The position numbers and the translations under genes were made by a program. Below, piece after piece: positions 12,701 through 20,067 of a DNA stretch of 42,618 nucleotides. The notes under the pieces are model-generated. The model was not told the DNA's origin and made no database searches. It was given only the letters and a program-made list of their open reading frames with translations. Each line of letters opens with the position of its first letter. Position 1 is the stretch's first letter. The DNA lies in contig JAJTED010000028.1 of NCBI GenBank assembly GCA_021300535.1, positions 1 through 42,618 on the forward strand, read 5' to 3'. This DNA is from Planctomycetaceae bacterium. GTDB lineage: Bacteria; Planctomycetota; Planctomycetia; Pirellulales; UBA1268.

Positions 12701-12869
12701 CTTCGTGCACCGGCAGCCGTTCGGCGGCTATCGGATGTCGGGCATCGGCAGCAAGGCGGGAGGGAGCGACTACTTGCTGCAGTTCGTGACGCCGCGAACC
12801 GTGACGGAGAACACCGTCCGCCGCGGGTTCGCACCCGAGCGAAAGGCGGGAGATCGGCCCGGCCCTTGA
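9789..12869 (+). CDS. putA: Bifunctional proline dehydrogenase / L-glutamate gamma-semialdehyde dehydrogenase
   Basis: A 1026-residue fusion that oxidises proline to glutamate in two steps. The N-terminal half is an FAD-dependent proline dehydrogenase barrel: PRVNVSLKLSAL, VHVDMESHATKDLAL, VWVRLVKGAYWDHE and LGSHNLRSLAHG are visible. The C-terminal half is an NAD-dependent aldehyde dehydrogenase with VVIAPWNFPLAI, the NAD loop IAFTGSRAVGL, a catalytic Glu in EMGGKNAIIV, the nucleophile Cys about 812 in GFQGQKCSACSR, and EEIFGPVLAV. There is no N-terminal ribbon-helix-helix DNA-binding domain and no long C-terminal extension, so it is a compact PutA without the repressor function of E. coli PutA. 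The ATG at 9789 is chosen over upstream codons because those lie inside msrB in another frame. No separate proline permease is nearby. Confidence 0.95.
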   Translation: MTAVTGSAAVVPPTRLTSADLAAIETRVQEIGRRLLERALAAQPGMASTEWWAQQAGEWATHDDELKVRLFRLVDCMPMLDDPVALDRHVREYLDDDVVARLPNPLRAALQAARSGLLAPFAARAVRAATLAQARRFIAGTTPDEAAAAALAQRRKHRAFTLDLLGEAVISDTEADDYAAAYARLLAELPPLAARWPGDRLVDDGPGGTPLPRVNVSLKLSALDGRFDAIDPAGTTERVLARLRPLWRAARDHGGQVHVDMESHATKDLALAIFKRIAMEEEFRDWPHCGIVIQCYLRDALRDLADLAAWAERRGTPVWVRLVKGAYWDHETIHARAAGWPVPVWERKWETDRCYEAATTFVMEHAQVLRPALGSHNLRSLAHGMAVAEHLGLDRRAVEMQMLFGMADPEKEAVTAEGWRLRVYMPYGQLVPGMAYLVRRLLENSSNDSFLRAGFVQHVPPATLLAPPGPPAVAARRGPEQDDQSAADAVEFRNEPLTDFALEPARRSMQEAVDRLRARFDGGPPEVVPVVIGGRREERGERFPRHDPADHARLVAQVSAATPGDADRAVAACHAALPGWRDAGVERRAAVLRAAAAEMRRRRFELAALQVFEVGKPWREADADVAEAIDFCEYYAREAVRLGQPRRVDVPGEENTTGFLPRGVTVVIAPWNFPLAILTGMTTAALVTGNPVVMKPAEQSSLTALRLHEILLAAGVPPGGLALLPGRGEQVGPPLVTHPDVATIAFTGSRAVGLAINAQAAAASATPGARLVKRVIAEMGGKNAIIVDDDADLDEAVAAVVRSGFGFQGQKCSACSRAIVLASVHDAFATRLAGAIRSLAVGPAADPGTQVGPLVDREAFERVRSFVDLGRRTARTLAAVDVGPLADRGWFVGPHAFAGVDPAGPLGQEEIFGPVLAVIPARDFDHALEIANGTAYALTAGICSRSPSRLERARQALAAGNVYLNRGITGAFVHRQPFGGYRMSGIGSKAGGSDYLLQFVTPRTVTENTVRRGFAPERKAGDRPGP

Positions 12870-12881
12870 CGTTTTCCCGGG

Positions 12882-12924
12882 CTCGTACGACCCTCACGAA
12901 ACGCTCACAGTCGGCGGCTAGATA
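12882..12924 (+). promoter_or_regulatory. Candidate Pho box and -10 of the pst operon
   Basis: Three direct repeats with an exact 11-bp period, the spacing of Pho boxes: CTCGTAC at 12882, CTCACGA at 12893 and CTCACAG at 12904. A -10-like TAGATA at 12919-12924 starts 8 bp after the last repeat, as at PhoB-activated promoters where the box replaces the -35. The repeat sequence resembles the actinobacterial GTTCACC type more than the E. coli CTGTCAT type. The regulator gene is not in the window. Confidence 0.5.
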
Positions 12925-12958
12925 AAAGCCCCCGCGAGCAGCGATCGTCGCCGTCCGG

Positions 12959-12972
12959 GAAAACCGGTTTTC
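12959..12972. promoter_or_regulatory. 14-bp perfect palindrome before pstS
   Basis: GAAAACCGGTTTTC is a perfect palindrome lying between the candidate promoter and the pstS start, 14 bp before the ATG. It could be an operator or a small 5'-UTR hairpin. No binding protein is suggested by the sequence. Confidence 0.35.
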
Positions 12973-12986
12973 TTCAGGAAAAGCCC

Positions 12987-13976
12987 ATGCAGCGGATGAG
13001 CGGCAGTGGTTTCGTGGCGGCGGTGGTGGCTCTCGCCGCGTGCGTTTCCGCGACGTTCGGTCAGGACGTCGACCCGGCCCTCAAGCCGTACGAGCGGGTG
13101 GCCGGCGAGGTCAGCGGGTCGCTGAAGTTCGTCGGGTCCGACACCATGAACAATCTCGTGGCCCTGTGGGCCGAGGGGTTCAAGAAGTTCTACCCCGGCG
13201 TGAGCGAGGGGATCGAGGGCAAGGGGTCCGCATCGGCCCCCCCGGCCCTGACCGAGGGCACCTGTACGTTCGGCCCCATGAGCCGCGACTGGAAGCCGGG
13301 GGAGATCGACGCCTTCAAGGAGAAGCACGGCTACGCCCCCACGGCGATCCCCGCCGCCATCGACATGCTCGCCGTCTTCGTCCACAAGGACAATCCGCTG
13401 GCGGGGCTCTCGCTGCAGCAGGTCGACGCGATCTTCTCCAAGAACCGCAACGGCGGCGCCAACGCCGAGATTCGCACCTGGGGCGACCTCGGCCTCGGCG
13501 GCGAGTGGAAGGACAAGCCGATCAGCCTGTATGGCCGCAACGCCTCCAGCGGCACCTACGGCTACTTCAAGGAACACGCGCTCTTCAAGGGCGACTTCAA
13601 GCCCACCGTCAAGGAGCAGCCGGGGAGTTCGGCCGTCGTGCAGGCGGTCGCCAACGACAAGTTCGCGATCGGCTACAGCGGCATCGGCTATCGAACGGCC
13701 GGCGTGCGGGCCCTGCCGCTGGCGGCGAAGACCGGCGAGACCGCGGTGGCCCCCGAGCCCAAGGCTGCGTATGAAGGCGAGTATCCCCTCGCGCGGTTCC
13801 TCATCTTGAGCGTGAACTCCAAGCCCGGCAGCCAGCTCGATCCGCTGCGGCGCGAGTTCATCCGCTATGTGTTGAGCGCCACCGGCCAGGCCGACGTGAA
13901 GAAAGACGGCTATCTTCCCGTGACCGGGCAACTGGCCCGTGAGGCCCTCGGCCAGCTCGGCATCACCACGCCCTGA
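12987..13976 (+). CDS. pstS: Phosphate ABC transporter substrate-binding protein
   Basis: A 329-residue secreted phosphate-binding protein. A Sec signal peptide covers about residues 1-25 (cleavage near FGQD). The mature part opens with SLKFVGSDTMNNLVALWAEG, the Ser/Thr-containing anion site of PstS-like proteins. It later shows SRDWKPGEI, YGRNASSGTYGYFKEH and FAIGYSGIGYRT, the conserved periplasmic-binding fold loops that bind phosphate. It would capture phosphate outside the inner membrane and deliver it to PstC/PstA. An AGGA lies 7 nt before ATG 12987; ATG 12996 is an alternative start. First gene of a five-gene operon. The signal peptide has no lipobox near the cleavage site. Confidence 0.92.
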   Translation: MQRMSGSGFVAAVVALAACVSATFGQDVDPALKPYERVAGEVSGSLKFVGSDTMNNLVALWAEGFKKFYPGVSEGIEGKGSASAPPALTEGTCTFGPMSRDWKPGEIDAFKEKHGYAPTAIPAAIDMLAVFVHKDNPLAGLSLQQVDAIFSKNRNGGANAEIRTWGDLGLGGEWKDKPISLYGRNASSGTYGYFKEHALFKGDFKPTVKEQPGSSAVVQAVANDKFAIGYSGIGYRTAGVRALPLAAKTGETAVAPEPKAAYEGEYPLARFLILSVNSKPGSQLDPLRREFIRYVLSATGQADVKKDGYLPVTGQLAREALGQLGITTP

Positions 13977-14005
13977 CCGCCCGCCCGCACTCGCCCCCGC
14001 CGAAC

Positions 14006-16498
14006 ATGCCCCAGACGGCGACATTCACCGGGCGGTCGCGGCGTCGCCAGACCCATCCCTGGGTGCGGGCCGGCGACGCGGTTGCCCGGGCCGTGATCAC
14101 GCTCGGCGGCATCGGCACGATCGTGGCCGTGCTGCTGGTGGGCGTGTACCTGTTGGCGGTGGCCCTGCCCCTGTTTCGGCCCGCCCGGTCCAGTCGGATG
14201 GGCACGGACCTCGTGCACGCGGATCCGCTGCACATGGGCGTCGACGAGTCCGGGAGCGTGGCCTGGGTGCTCGACGGCGGCGACGGTGTCGCCGGTGCGG
14301 AACGTGTGAACGTGCTGGCGACGGCGACGGGCGACCGGCTGCTGTCCGTGCCGACGCGCGACTGCGGCCTGGAGGGCTGGTCGGCGTTGCGCACGGAGCC
14401 CGGCGGGCTGGCGGCCGCGGTCGGCTTCGCCGACGGGACGTTCCGCACCGGGCGGTTCGGGCTCCAGGCGGAGTTCATGGCCGCCGCGGACGCGCCGGCG
14501 GCGGTGCGGTCGACGCCGGTGGGGCACGCCGTCGCCGCCGACGGGATCGTCTTCGTGCACGGGGCCAACGACCGGTTCGCCCGCGTCCGGCTGGTAACGG
14601 AGCTCGGCCCCGCGTCGCAGCCGTTGGCCGGACCGATCACCGAAGTGGACGTGGTGCCACTCGGCGACGGCGCGCTCGTCGCCGCGCTCGACGACGCCGG
14701 CCGCGTGCGGGTCGAGCGGGCCGCGTCAAAGCGCAACATGCTCACCGGCAAGGTGACGGTGAAGACCACCGGGGCGACGATCGAGCCGGTGGCGGGATTC
14801 CGGCCGCGGTTCCTGCGGGTCAACGGCCTCGGCGACCAGCTGTTCCTGTTCGCGGCCGATGGCTCCGCGCGGCGGTACGTGATTCGCGATGCCACCAAGC
14901 CGGAGCTCATGGAGACCTTCGACGCCGCGGCCGGCGCCGCGGACGTGGCGACGGTGGAGCGGCTCTTCGGCGGCGCGACCCTGGCCGTCGCCGACACCGC
15001 CGGAGTGGTTCGGCTGTTCTTCATGGCTCGTCAGGACGACGCGGTGGCGGCCGACGGCCTGACGACCGTGGCCGCGCGGACGATCACCGGAAACGGCACC
15101 CGGGTGGACGCGATCGCCGCCTCGCCCCGGTCGCGGCTGTTCGCCGTCGCGGAGTCGCGGGCGGGGCTCGACGCCGGCGTGCGGCTCCTCCAGGCGACGA
15201 CGGGCGCCGAGGTGCTGCGGCTCGCAGCCGGCGGTGGCGGCACGCATCCGACCCGCACGATGTGCATCGCTCCCCGGGAGAACCGCCTCCTCGCCGGCAA
15301 CGATGAGGCGATCGCGGCCTGGGCGATCGACGCCGGCCATGCCGACGTTGCCGTCGGCACGCTCCTCCGGCCGGTGTGGTACGAGAACTATCCGCGGCCC
15401 GTGCACGCCTGGGAGACGACGGGGCACGAGGCCTTCGAGTCGAAGTTCGGCCTCGTGCCCCTGATCTTCGGCACGCTCAAGGCGAGCGTCGTGCTCGGGT
15501 TCGTGGCGGGGATCGTGTTGGCGCCGGTGATCGAGCGCGGCTTGATGCCCGTGATCACCGGCGTGTTCGTCGTGCCGCTCACGCTCCTGGCCGCGGCGCA
15601 CCTCTGGCAACTGCTGCCCGTGGGCACCCGCAGCCGTCTGGCGGCCTGGCGGTTTCCGCTGGTGGCCGTGGTCGCGCTGCCCATCGGCCTGCTGGCCGCG
15701 CGGGCCGCGGCTCCGGCGGTCGAGCGAATCTTGTTCGACGGCGACGTGCAGGCCTGGCTCGACGGCCGCGGCGGCCGCGGCGGCCGCGGCTTCGGCGGCT
15801 GGATGGTCGCCCTGCTGCCGCTCGCCGCGGTCGCGGCCGCGGCCCTGGTGGGTCGGCTCGTCAATCCGCTGCTGCGGCGGGCCGCGCGGGCATGGTCGCA
15901 GCCGCAGGCGGCACTGGCGTCGTTGGGCGTGTTCGCGGCCGGGCTCGTGGTCGCTGTGGCGCTCGCCGCCGCGGCCGCCGTGCTTCTGGACGCCCTGCGG
16001 CTCGACACGCGGGGCGGCCTGTTCGGCACCTACGTGCAGCGGAACGCCCTCGTCGTGGCCATCGGCATGAGCTTCGCCATCATTCCGCTGATCTTCACGA
16101 TCGCCGATGATGCCCTGTCGAGCGTGCCGGAGCACCTTCGCAGCGCCTCGCTCGGCGCGGGGGCCACGCCCTGGCAGACCGCCGTCCGCGTGATCGTGCC
16201 GGCGGCCGCGAGCGGCCTGTTCTCGGCGGTGATGATCGGCCTGGGCCGGGCCGTGGGCGAGACGATGATCGTGCTCATGGCGGCCGGTAACACGCCGCTC
16301 ATCGGCTGGAACGTGTTCAACGGCTTCCAGACGCTCTCGGCCGCCATCGCGACGGAATTGCCCGAGGCGGCTCGGGGCAGCACGCACTATCGGGTGCTGT
16401 TTCTCGCGGCACTGGCGCTGTTCGCCCTGACCTTCGTCCTCAACACGGTGGCCGAGCTGGTGCGGCAGCGGTTTCGGAGGCGGGCGCATGATCTCTGA
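14006..16498 (+). CDS. pstC: Phosphate ABC transporter permease PstC with giant extracytoplasmic domain
   Basis: An 830-residue permease, much longer than the roughly 310-residue classic PstC. TM1 is at about 30-52. Residues about 56-475 form a large soluble insertion rich in short beta strands with repeated small-residue turns, resembling a propeller-type fold (inference). The membrane part resumes at GLVPLIFGTLKASVVLGFV (about 480) and carries extra hydrophobic segments around 535-675. The coupling region reads DALSSVPEHLRSASLGAGAT followed by GLGRAVGETMIVLMAAGNTP, the PstC signature. The family resembles the long permease type grouped as COG4590. Three perfect 9-nt repeats (15764-15790) encode GRG units in a loop between membrane segments. 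It overlaps pstA by 11 nt, so translation is probably coupled. It starts 29 nt after pstS with no clear Shine-Dalgarno. Confidence 0.88.
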   Translation: MPQTATFTGRSRRRQTHPWVRAGDAVARAVITLGGIGTIVAVLLVGVYLLAVALPLFRPARSSRMGTDLVHADPLHMGVDESGSVAWVLDGGDGVAGAERVNVLATATGDRLLSVPTRDCGLEGWSALRTEPGGLAAAVGFADGTFRTGRFGLQAEFMAAADAPAAVRSTPVGHAVAADGIVFVHGANDRFARVRLVTELGPASQPLAGPITEVDVVPLGDGALVAALDDAGRVRVERAASKRNMLTGKVTVKTTGATIEPVAGFRPRFLRVNGLGDQLFLFAADGSARRYVIRDATKPELMETFDAAAGAADVATVERLFGGATLAVADTAGVVRLFFMARQDDAVAADGLTTVAARTITGNGTRVDAIAASPRSRLFAVAESRAGLDAGVRLLQATTGAEVLRLAAGGGGTHPTRTMCIAPRENRLLAGNDEAIAAWAIDAGHADVAVGTLLRPVWYENYPRPVHAWETTGHEAFESKFGLVPLIFGTLKASVVLGFVAGIVLAPVIERGLMPVITGVFVVPLTLLAAAHLWQLLPVGTRSRLAAWRFPLVAVVALPIGLLAARAAAPAVERILFDGDVQAWLDGRGGRGGRGFGGWMVALLPLAAVAAAALVGRLVNPLLRRAARAWSQPQAALASLGVFAAGLVVAVALAAAAAVLLDALRLDTRGGLFGTYVQRNALVVAIGMSFAIIPLIFTIADDALSSVPEHLRSASLGAGATPWQTAVRVIVPAAASGLFSAVMIGLGRAVGETMIVLMAAGNTPLIGWNVFNGFQTLSAAIATELPEAARGSTHYRVLFLAALALFALTFVLNTVAELVRQRFRRRAHDL

Positions 16499-18158
16499 AC
16501 GCTTCCCCGCCCGGCCGCGGCGGCTGCGCTCCGCCCACTCGAGCCTCGCCGCCCAGGGCGAGCCCTGGGTGTGGGTCACCGCGGGCTCGCTGGCGACCGC
16601 GATTGCGATGATCGTCGGCCTGCTGGGCTACATCGCCTGGCGGGGGGCGGGCACCTTCTGGCCGGTGCCGCTCGAGCTGGTGACGCTGCGGGCCGGCGGC
16701 GAGACACTCGGCGAGGTGGCCGACCGCGAGTCTGCCGATGACGACCAGCCGGCCCGCCGGCTCCTCCGCGTTGCCAACTTCGAGCTCAGCGGCAAGCACT
16801 TCGAGTGGTTCGACGAGCCGGCGATCACCGCCACGAGCCGGCCCGAGTGGGCAACGGCCGTGGAGCGACTGGAAGGGGGCCGGTTTCACGGCTTCCCCAC
16901 GCGGCTGCTGCACGGTGACGAGATCGTGGCCCAGGGGCCGGCGGCCGTCTGGCAGGCCTTCGAGCGCGAGCATCCGCGGGTCAGAAGCCGGTTCCGTCGG
17001 GCTCTGCGGCTCGACCGCGGCGATCGCGGGGATCTGCAAGGCGAACTGCGGGCCGCCCGCCTGGCGGTGGTGCAGGCCGGCCTCGACGCGCCCGCGGACA
17101 AGGCCCGCCAGGCTGCCGCCCGGGAGGCGGAGCAGCGGGTTGCCGCCCGCGTCGCAGCGGCCGCGGAGCGGATCGACGCGGAAACAACGCGGCTGCGGGG
17201 CGAGAACGCCGGCTGGGCGGTCGAGTTCCGCACCGCCGCCGACGAGACGGTCGTCATGCCCCTCGACCAGATCGTCCGCGCCTGGCAGCCGAACCGGCTG
17301 TCGCTCGCCGGCAAGTTCGGCGTCTACCTTTCACGGTGGGGCGAGTTCCTCGGCGACGATCCCCGCGAGGCAAACAGCGCCGGCGGCGTCTTCCCCGCCA
17401 TCTGGGGCACCGTGGCGATGACGCTCATCATGGCCCTGCTCGTGGCCCCGTTCGGCGTCCTCGCGGCGCTGTACCTCAAGGAATATGCCGGCCGCGGCCC
17501 GATCACCACGGCCGTCCGCGTGGCGATCAACAACCTCGCCGGCGTGCCGAGCATCGTCTACGGCGCCTTCGGTCTCGGGTTCTTCTGCTACGGTGTCGGC
17601 GCCGGCATCGACGAGCTGTTCTTCAAGGCCAGCCTCGTCGCCGACAGCCAGCCGACCTTCGGCACCGGTGGTCTGCTCTGGGCGGCGCTCACGCTCGCCT
17701 TGCTCACGCTCCCGGTGGTGATCGTGGCCACGGAAGAGGCGCTCGCCGCGGTGCCCAACTCGATGCGCGAGGGCTCCTACGCCTGCGGCGCCGGCAAGTG
17801 GCAGACGATCCGGCGGATCGTGCTTCCCCGGGCGCTGCCCGGCATCATGACGGGGCTGATCCTGGCGATGGCCCGCGGGGCGGGGGAGGTGGCCCCGCTG
17901 ATGCTCGTGGGCGTGAAGAAGCTGGCCCTCGACCTGCCGATCGACGGCAGCTTCCCGTTCGTTCATCCCGAGCGGGAGTTCATGCACCTCGCCTACCTGA
18001 TCTACGACGTCGGCTTCCAGAGCCCCAACGCCCAGGCCGCCCAGCCCATGGTGTTCACGATCACCTTCCTGCTGGTAACGATCATCGCCCTGCTGAACGT
18101 GACCGCGATCTGGATCCGCTCCCGGCTGCGGAAACGCTTCGTGGCGCAGCAGTTCTGA
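16488..18158 (+). CDS. pstA: Phosphate ABC transporter permease PstA with large periplasmic insertion
   Basis: A 556-residue permease, against about 280-300 for classic PstA. TM1 is at about 30-50. Residues about 55-285 are soluble and include a predicted coiled coil around 180-245 (GELRAARLAVV, AREAEQRVAARV and EAETTRLRGEN-like heptads). The membrane domain resumes at GTVAMTLIMALLVAPFGVLA and includes YLKEYAGRG and NNLAGVPSIVYGAFGLGFF, the PstA signature. The ATPase coupling loop reads AVPNSMREGSYACGAGKWQT, and GAGEVAPLMLVG follows. It overlaps the end of pstC by 11 nt. The paired enlargement of both permeases suggests that the two external domains work together, perhaps docking PstS or envelope partners (inference). 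Confidence 0.9.
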   Translation: MISERFPARPRRLRSAHSSLAAQGEPWVWVTAGSLATAIAMIVGLLGYIAWRGAGTFWPVPLELVTLRAGGETLGEVADRESADDDQPARRLLRVANFELSGKHFEWFDEPAITATSRPEWATAVERLEGGRFHGFPTRLLHGDEIVAQGPAAVWQAFEREHPRVRSRFRRALRLDRGDRGDLQGELRAARLAVVQAGLDAPADKARQAAAREAEQRVAARVAAAAERIDAETTRLRGENAGWAVEFRTAADETVVMPLDQIVRAWQPNRLSLAGKFGVYLSRWGEFLGDDPREANSAGGVFPAIWGTVAMTLIMALLVAPFGVLAALYLKEYAGRGPITTAVRVAINNLAGVPSIVYGAFGLGFFCYGVGAGIDELFFKASLVADSQPTFGTGGLLWAALTLALLTLPVVIVATEEALAAVPNSMREGSYACGAGKWQTIRRIVLPRALPGIMTGLILAMARGAGEVAPLMLVGVKKLALDLPIDGSFPFVHPEREFMHLAYLIYDVGFQSPNAQAAQPMVFTITFLLVTIIALLNVTAIWIRSRLRKRFVAQQF

Positions 18159-18196
18159 TCCGTCCCAGGTAGGATGTTTTCGGAGGAGCCCCGCCG

Positions 18197-19096
18197 ATGC
18201 AGGCCCGGACCGAACCACACCGCGACGACCCCGCCACCGGACGCCCGGGGGACCAGCGGCATGCCGCCCCCGCCGACCGGCTGTTGGCCGTCGCCGCCGG
18301 CCAGGACGTGCCGGCCGAGGTGCATGCCGTCGTGCTCCAGGAGGTGCCCGTCCTGGAGATTGATCGCTTCAACCTGTGGTACGGAGCCAAGCAGGCCCTG
18401 CACCGGATCACGATGCCGATCCCGCACAACAAGGTCACGGCCCTCGTCGGCCCCAGCGGCTGCGGCAAGTCGACGCTGCTGCGGAGCGTGAACCGGCTCA
18501 ACGACCTCGTGCAGAGCGTGCGGATCACCGGCGACATGCGGCTCAACGGCGACTCGATCTACGATCCGCGGATGGACGTCATCGACCTGCGAAAACGGAT
18601 GGGCATGGTGTTCCAGAAGCCCAATCCGTTCCCGATGAGCATCTACGAGAACGTCGTGTATTCGCTGCGGATCGACGGCGAGAACTCCCGGCCGGTGCTC
18701 GACGAGGTGTGCGAATTGAGCCTCCGCGGGGCCGCCCTGTGGGACGAGGTCAAGGATCGGCTCCACGACAGCGCCCTGGGGCTCTCGGGCGGCCAGCAGC
18801 AGCGGCTGTGCATCGCCCGGGCCATCGCCGCCGAGCCGGAGGTGCTGCTCCTCGACGAGCCCTGCTCGGCCCTCGACCCGATCGCCACCGGCAAGGTCGA
18901 GGACCTGATCCAGGAGCTGCGCGGCCGCTATTCCGTGCTCATCGTGACCCACAACATGCAGCAGGCCAGCCGCACCAGCGACTACACGGCCTTCATGTAC
19001 CTCGGCCGGCTCATCGAGTATGGCCCGACGACCGATATCTTTACGAAGCCGGTCCTGCGGGAAACGGAGGCCTACGTGACCGGCCGCTTCGGGTGA
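18197..19096 (+). CDS. pstB: Phosphate ABC transporter ATP-binding protein
   Basis: A 299-residue ABC ATPase that powers phosphate import. Walker A is GPSGCGKST (85-93), the Q loop [15 protein letters not shown] is PstB-specific, the signature is LSGGQQQRL, Walker B is [13 protein letters not shown], and the switch His is in [10 protein letters not shown]. The C-terminus ends VTGRFG, as in PstB. About 50 residues before [12 protein letters not shown] exceed the family norm and look unstructured. The start at 18197 has GGAGGAG upstream, so the extension is probably real, although a later start is possible. It lies 38 nt after pstA and 4 nt before phoU. Confidence 0.96.
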   Translation: MQARTEPHRDDPATGRPGDQRHAAPADRLLAVAAGQDVPAEVHAVVLQEVPVLEIDRFNLWYGAKQALHRITMPIPHNKVTALVGPSGCGKSTLLRSVNRLNDLVQSVRITGDMRLNGDSIYDPRMDVIDLRKRMGMVFQKPNPFPMSIYENVVYSLRIDGENSRPVLDEVCELSLRGAALWDEVKDRLHDSALGLSGGQQQRLCIARAIAAEPEVLLLDEPCSALDPIATGKVEDLIQELRGRYSVLIVTHNMQQASRTSDYTAFMYLGRLIEYGPTTDIFTKPVLRETEAYVTGRFG

Positions 19097-19100
19097 GACC

Positions 19101-19760
19101 ATGACCAAGCACATCGAACGCCAGATCGACGCCCTCAAGGAGCGGATCCTCAAGGTGGGCACCCTCGTCGAGGAGGCGATCTCGAAGTCGATCACCGCCC
19201 TCATCAACCGCGACGCCCCCCTCGCCCAGCGGGTGATCGCCAACGACGAGGAGATCGACCGCATGGAGGTGGAGGTCGAGGAGGAGTGCCTCAAGATCCT
19301 GGCCCTCTACCAGCCGGTGGCCGCCGACCTGCGGTTCGTGGTGGCGGTGCTGAAGATCAACAACGACCTGGAGCGGATGGGCGACCTGGCCCGCAACATC
19401 GCCAAGCGGGTGGCCCAGCTCTCCAACGGCAGGCCCTACACGCTGCCGCCCGAGATTCGCACGATGGCCATGCAGGCCCAGGAGATGGTCAAGCAGTGCC
19501 TCGACGCGGTGGTCAACGGCGATCCGTCGCTGGCCCGGCAGATCCGCGAGGAGGACGACGCCGTCGACGATGCGCGGCTGCAGATCCGGCAGCGGGTGTT
19601 GCGCGGCATCAAGGACGATCCCGAGGAGGTGGAGAACCTGCTGCGGATCAACTCGGTGTCGAAGCACATCGAACGGATCGCGGACATGGCGACGAACATC
19701 GCCGAGGACGTGATCTACATGGTGGAGGGGGAGATCGTCCGCCACCGCATGTCGGATTGA
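19101..19760 (+). CDS. phoU: Phosphate signalling regulator PhoU
   Basis: A 219-residue all-helical protein made of two PhoU repeats. The repeats are recognised by the metal-binding helix motifs KINNDLERMGDLARNIAKRV (about 91-110) and SVSKHIERIADMATNIAEDV. PhoU sits between the Pst transporter and the PhoR kinase and keeps the Pho response off when phosphate is plentiful; it also limits uptake. The gene follows pstB by 4 nt and closes the operon, with a strong intrinsic terminator about 190 bp downstream inside a dispersed repeat. No PhoR or PhoB gene is in the window, so the signalling partner must be elsewhere. Confidence 0.96.
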   Translation: MTKHIERQIDALKERILKVGTLVEEAISKSITALINRDAPLAQRVIANDEEIDRMEVEVEEECLKILALYQPVAADLRFVVAVLKINNDLERMGDLARNIAKRVAQLSNGRPYTLPPEIRTMAMQAQEMVKQCLDAVVNGDPSLARQIREEDDAVDDARLQIRQRVLRGIKDDPEEVENLLRINSVSKHIERIADMATNIAEDVIYMVEGEIVRHRMSD

Positions 19761-19812
19761 CGCTGTGATTGTGAGCCTTGTGCGGACGGCCCGTTGAACG
19801 GGGAGCAGTCCT

Positions 19813-19974
19813 CCAAAAAGCCCCGGGTGGAAACCCGGGGACACCGGGATTGAAGGCCGCCCCGCCGTTCATGCCGCACGACGGCAGGTGATTCTCGCGC
19901 CCAAAACCACATCGCATGGCACGCGGGAAGGCATGCCACCCGGAGTCCCCCGGCTTCCGCCGGGGGCTTTTTGT
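19813..19974 (+). repeat. Near-complete 162-bp dispersed repeat unit
   Basis: Full unit in the orientation left hairpin, core, right hairpin. The left hairpin (19821-19828 with 19833-19840, loop GGAA) is preceded by AAAAAG; on the minus strand this is a hairpin followed by CTTTTT. The right hairpin is 19947-19954 with 19959-19966 (loop TTCC) followed by CTTTTTGTG. The two ends are imperfect inverted repeats of about 36 bp. It lies between convergent phoU and the WD40 gene. Confidence 0.8.
19947..19972 (+). terminator. Intrinsic terminator of the pst-phoU operon
   Basis: An 8-bp perfect GC stem with a TTCC loop is followed directly by C and five T. It is the right end of the dispersed repeat and faces out of the operon, 187 bp after the phoU stop. 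Confidence 0.8.
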
Positions 19975-19991
19975 GGGTGTGGCGTGCAGGC

Positions 19992-20050
19992 CCAAGAAGC
20001 CCCGGGTGGAAACCCGGGGACACCGGGATTGAAGGCCGCCCCGCCGTCAT
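19992..20050 (-). repeat. Second left-half repeat, terminator for the WD40 gene
   Basis: A second copy of the left half, nearly identical to 19814-19872. The stem 20000-20007 / 20012-20019 followed on the minus strand by CTTCTTGG would terminate the minus-strand gene that stops at 20068. Together with 19947-19972 it makes the phoU/WD40 convergent gap a two-way terminator. Confidence 0.65.
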
Positions 20051-20067
20051 TTCGCTTGATCACCCGG

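Noticed and set aside
9741-12710. 989-residue minus-strand open frame opposite putA
   Set aside because: No recognisable domain and arginine/proline/histidine-rich composition; the plus strand encodes complete PutA motifs.
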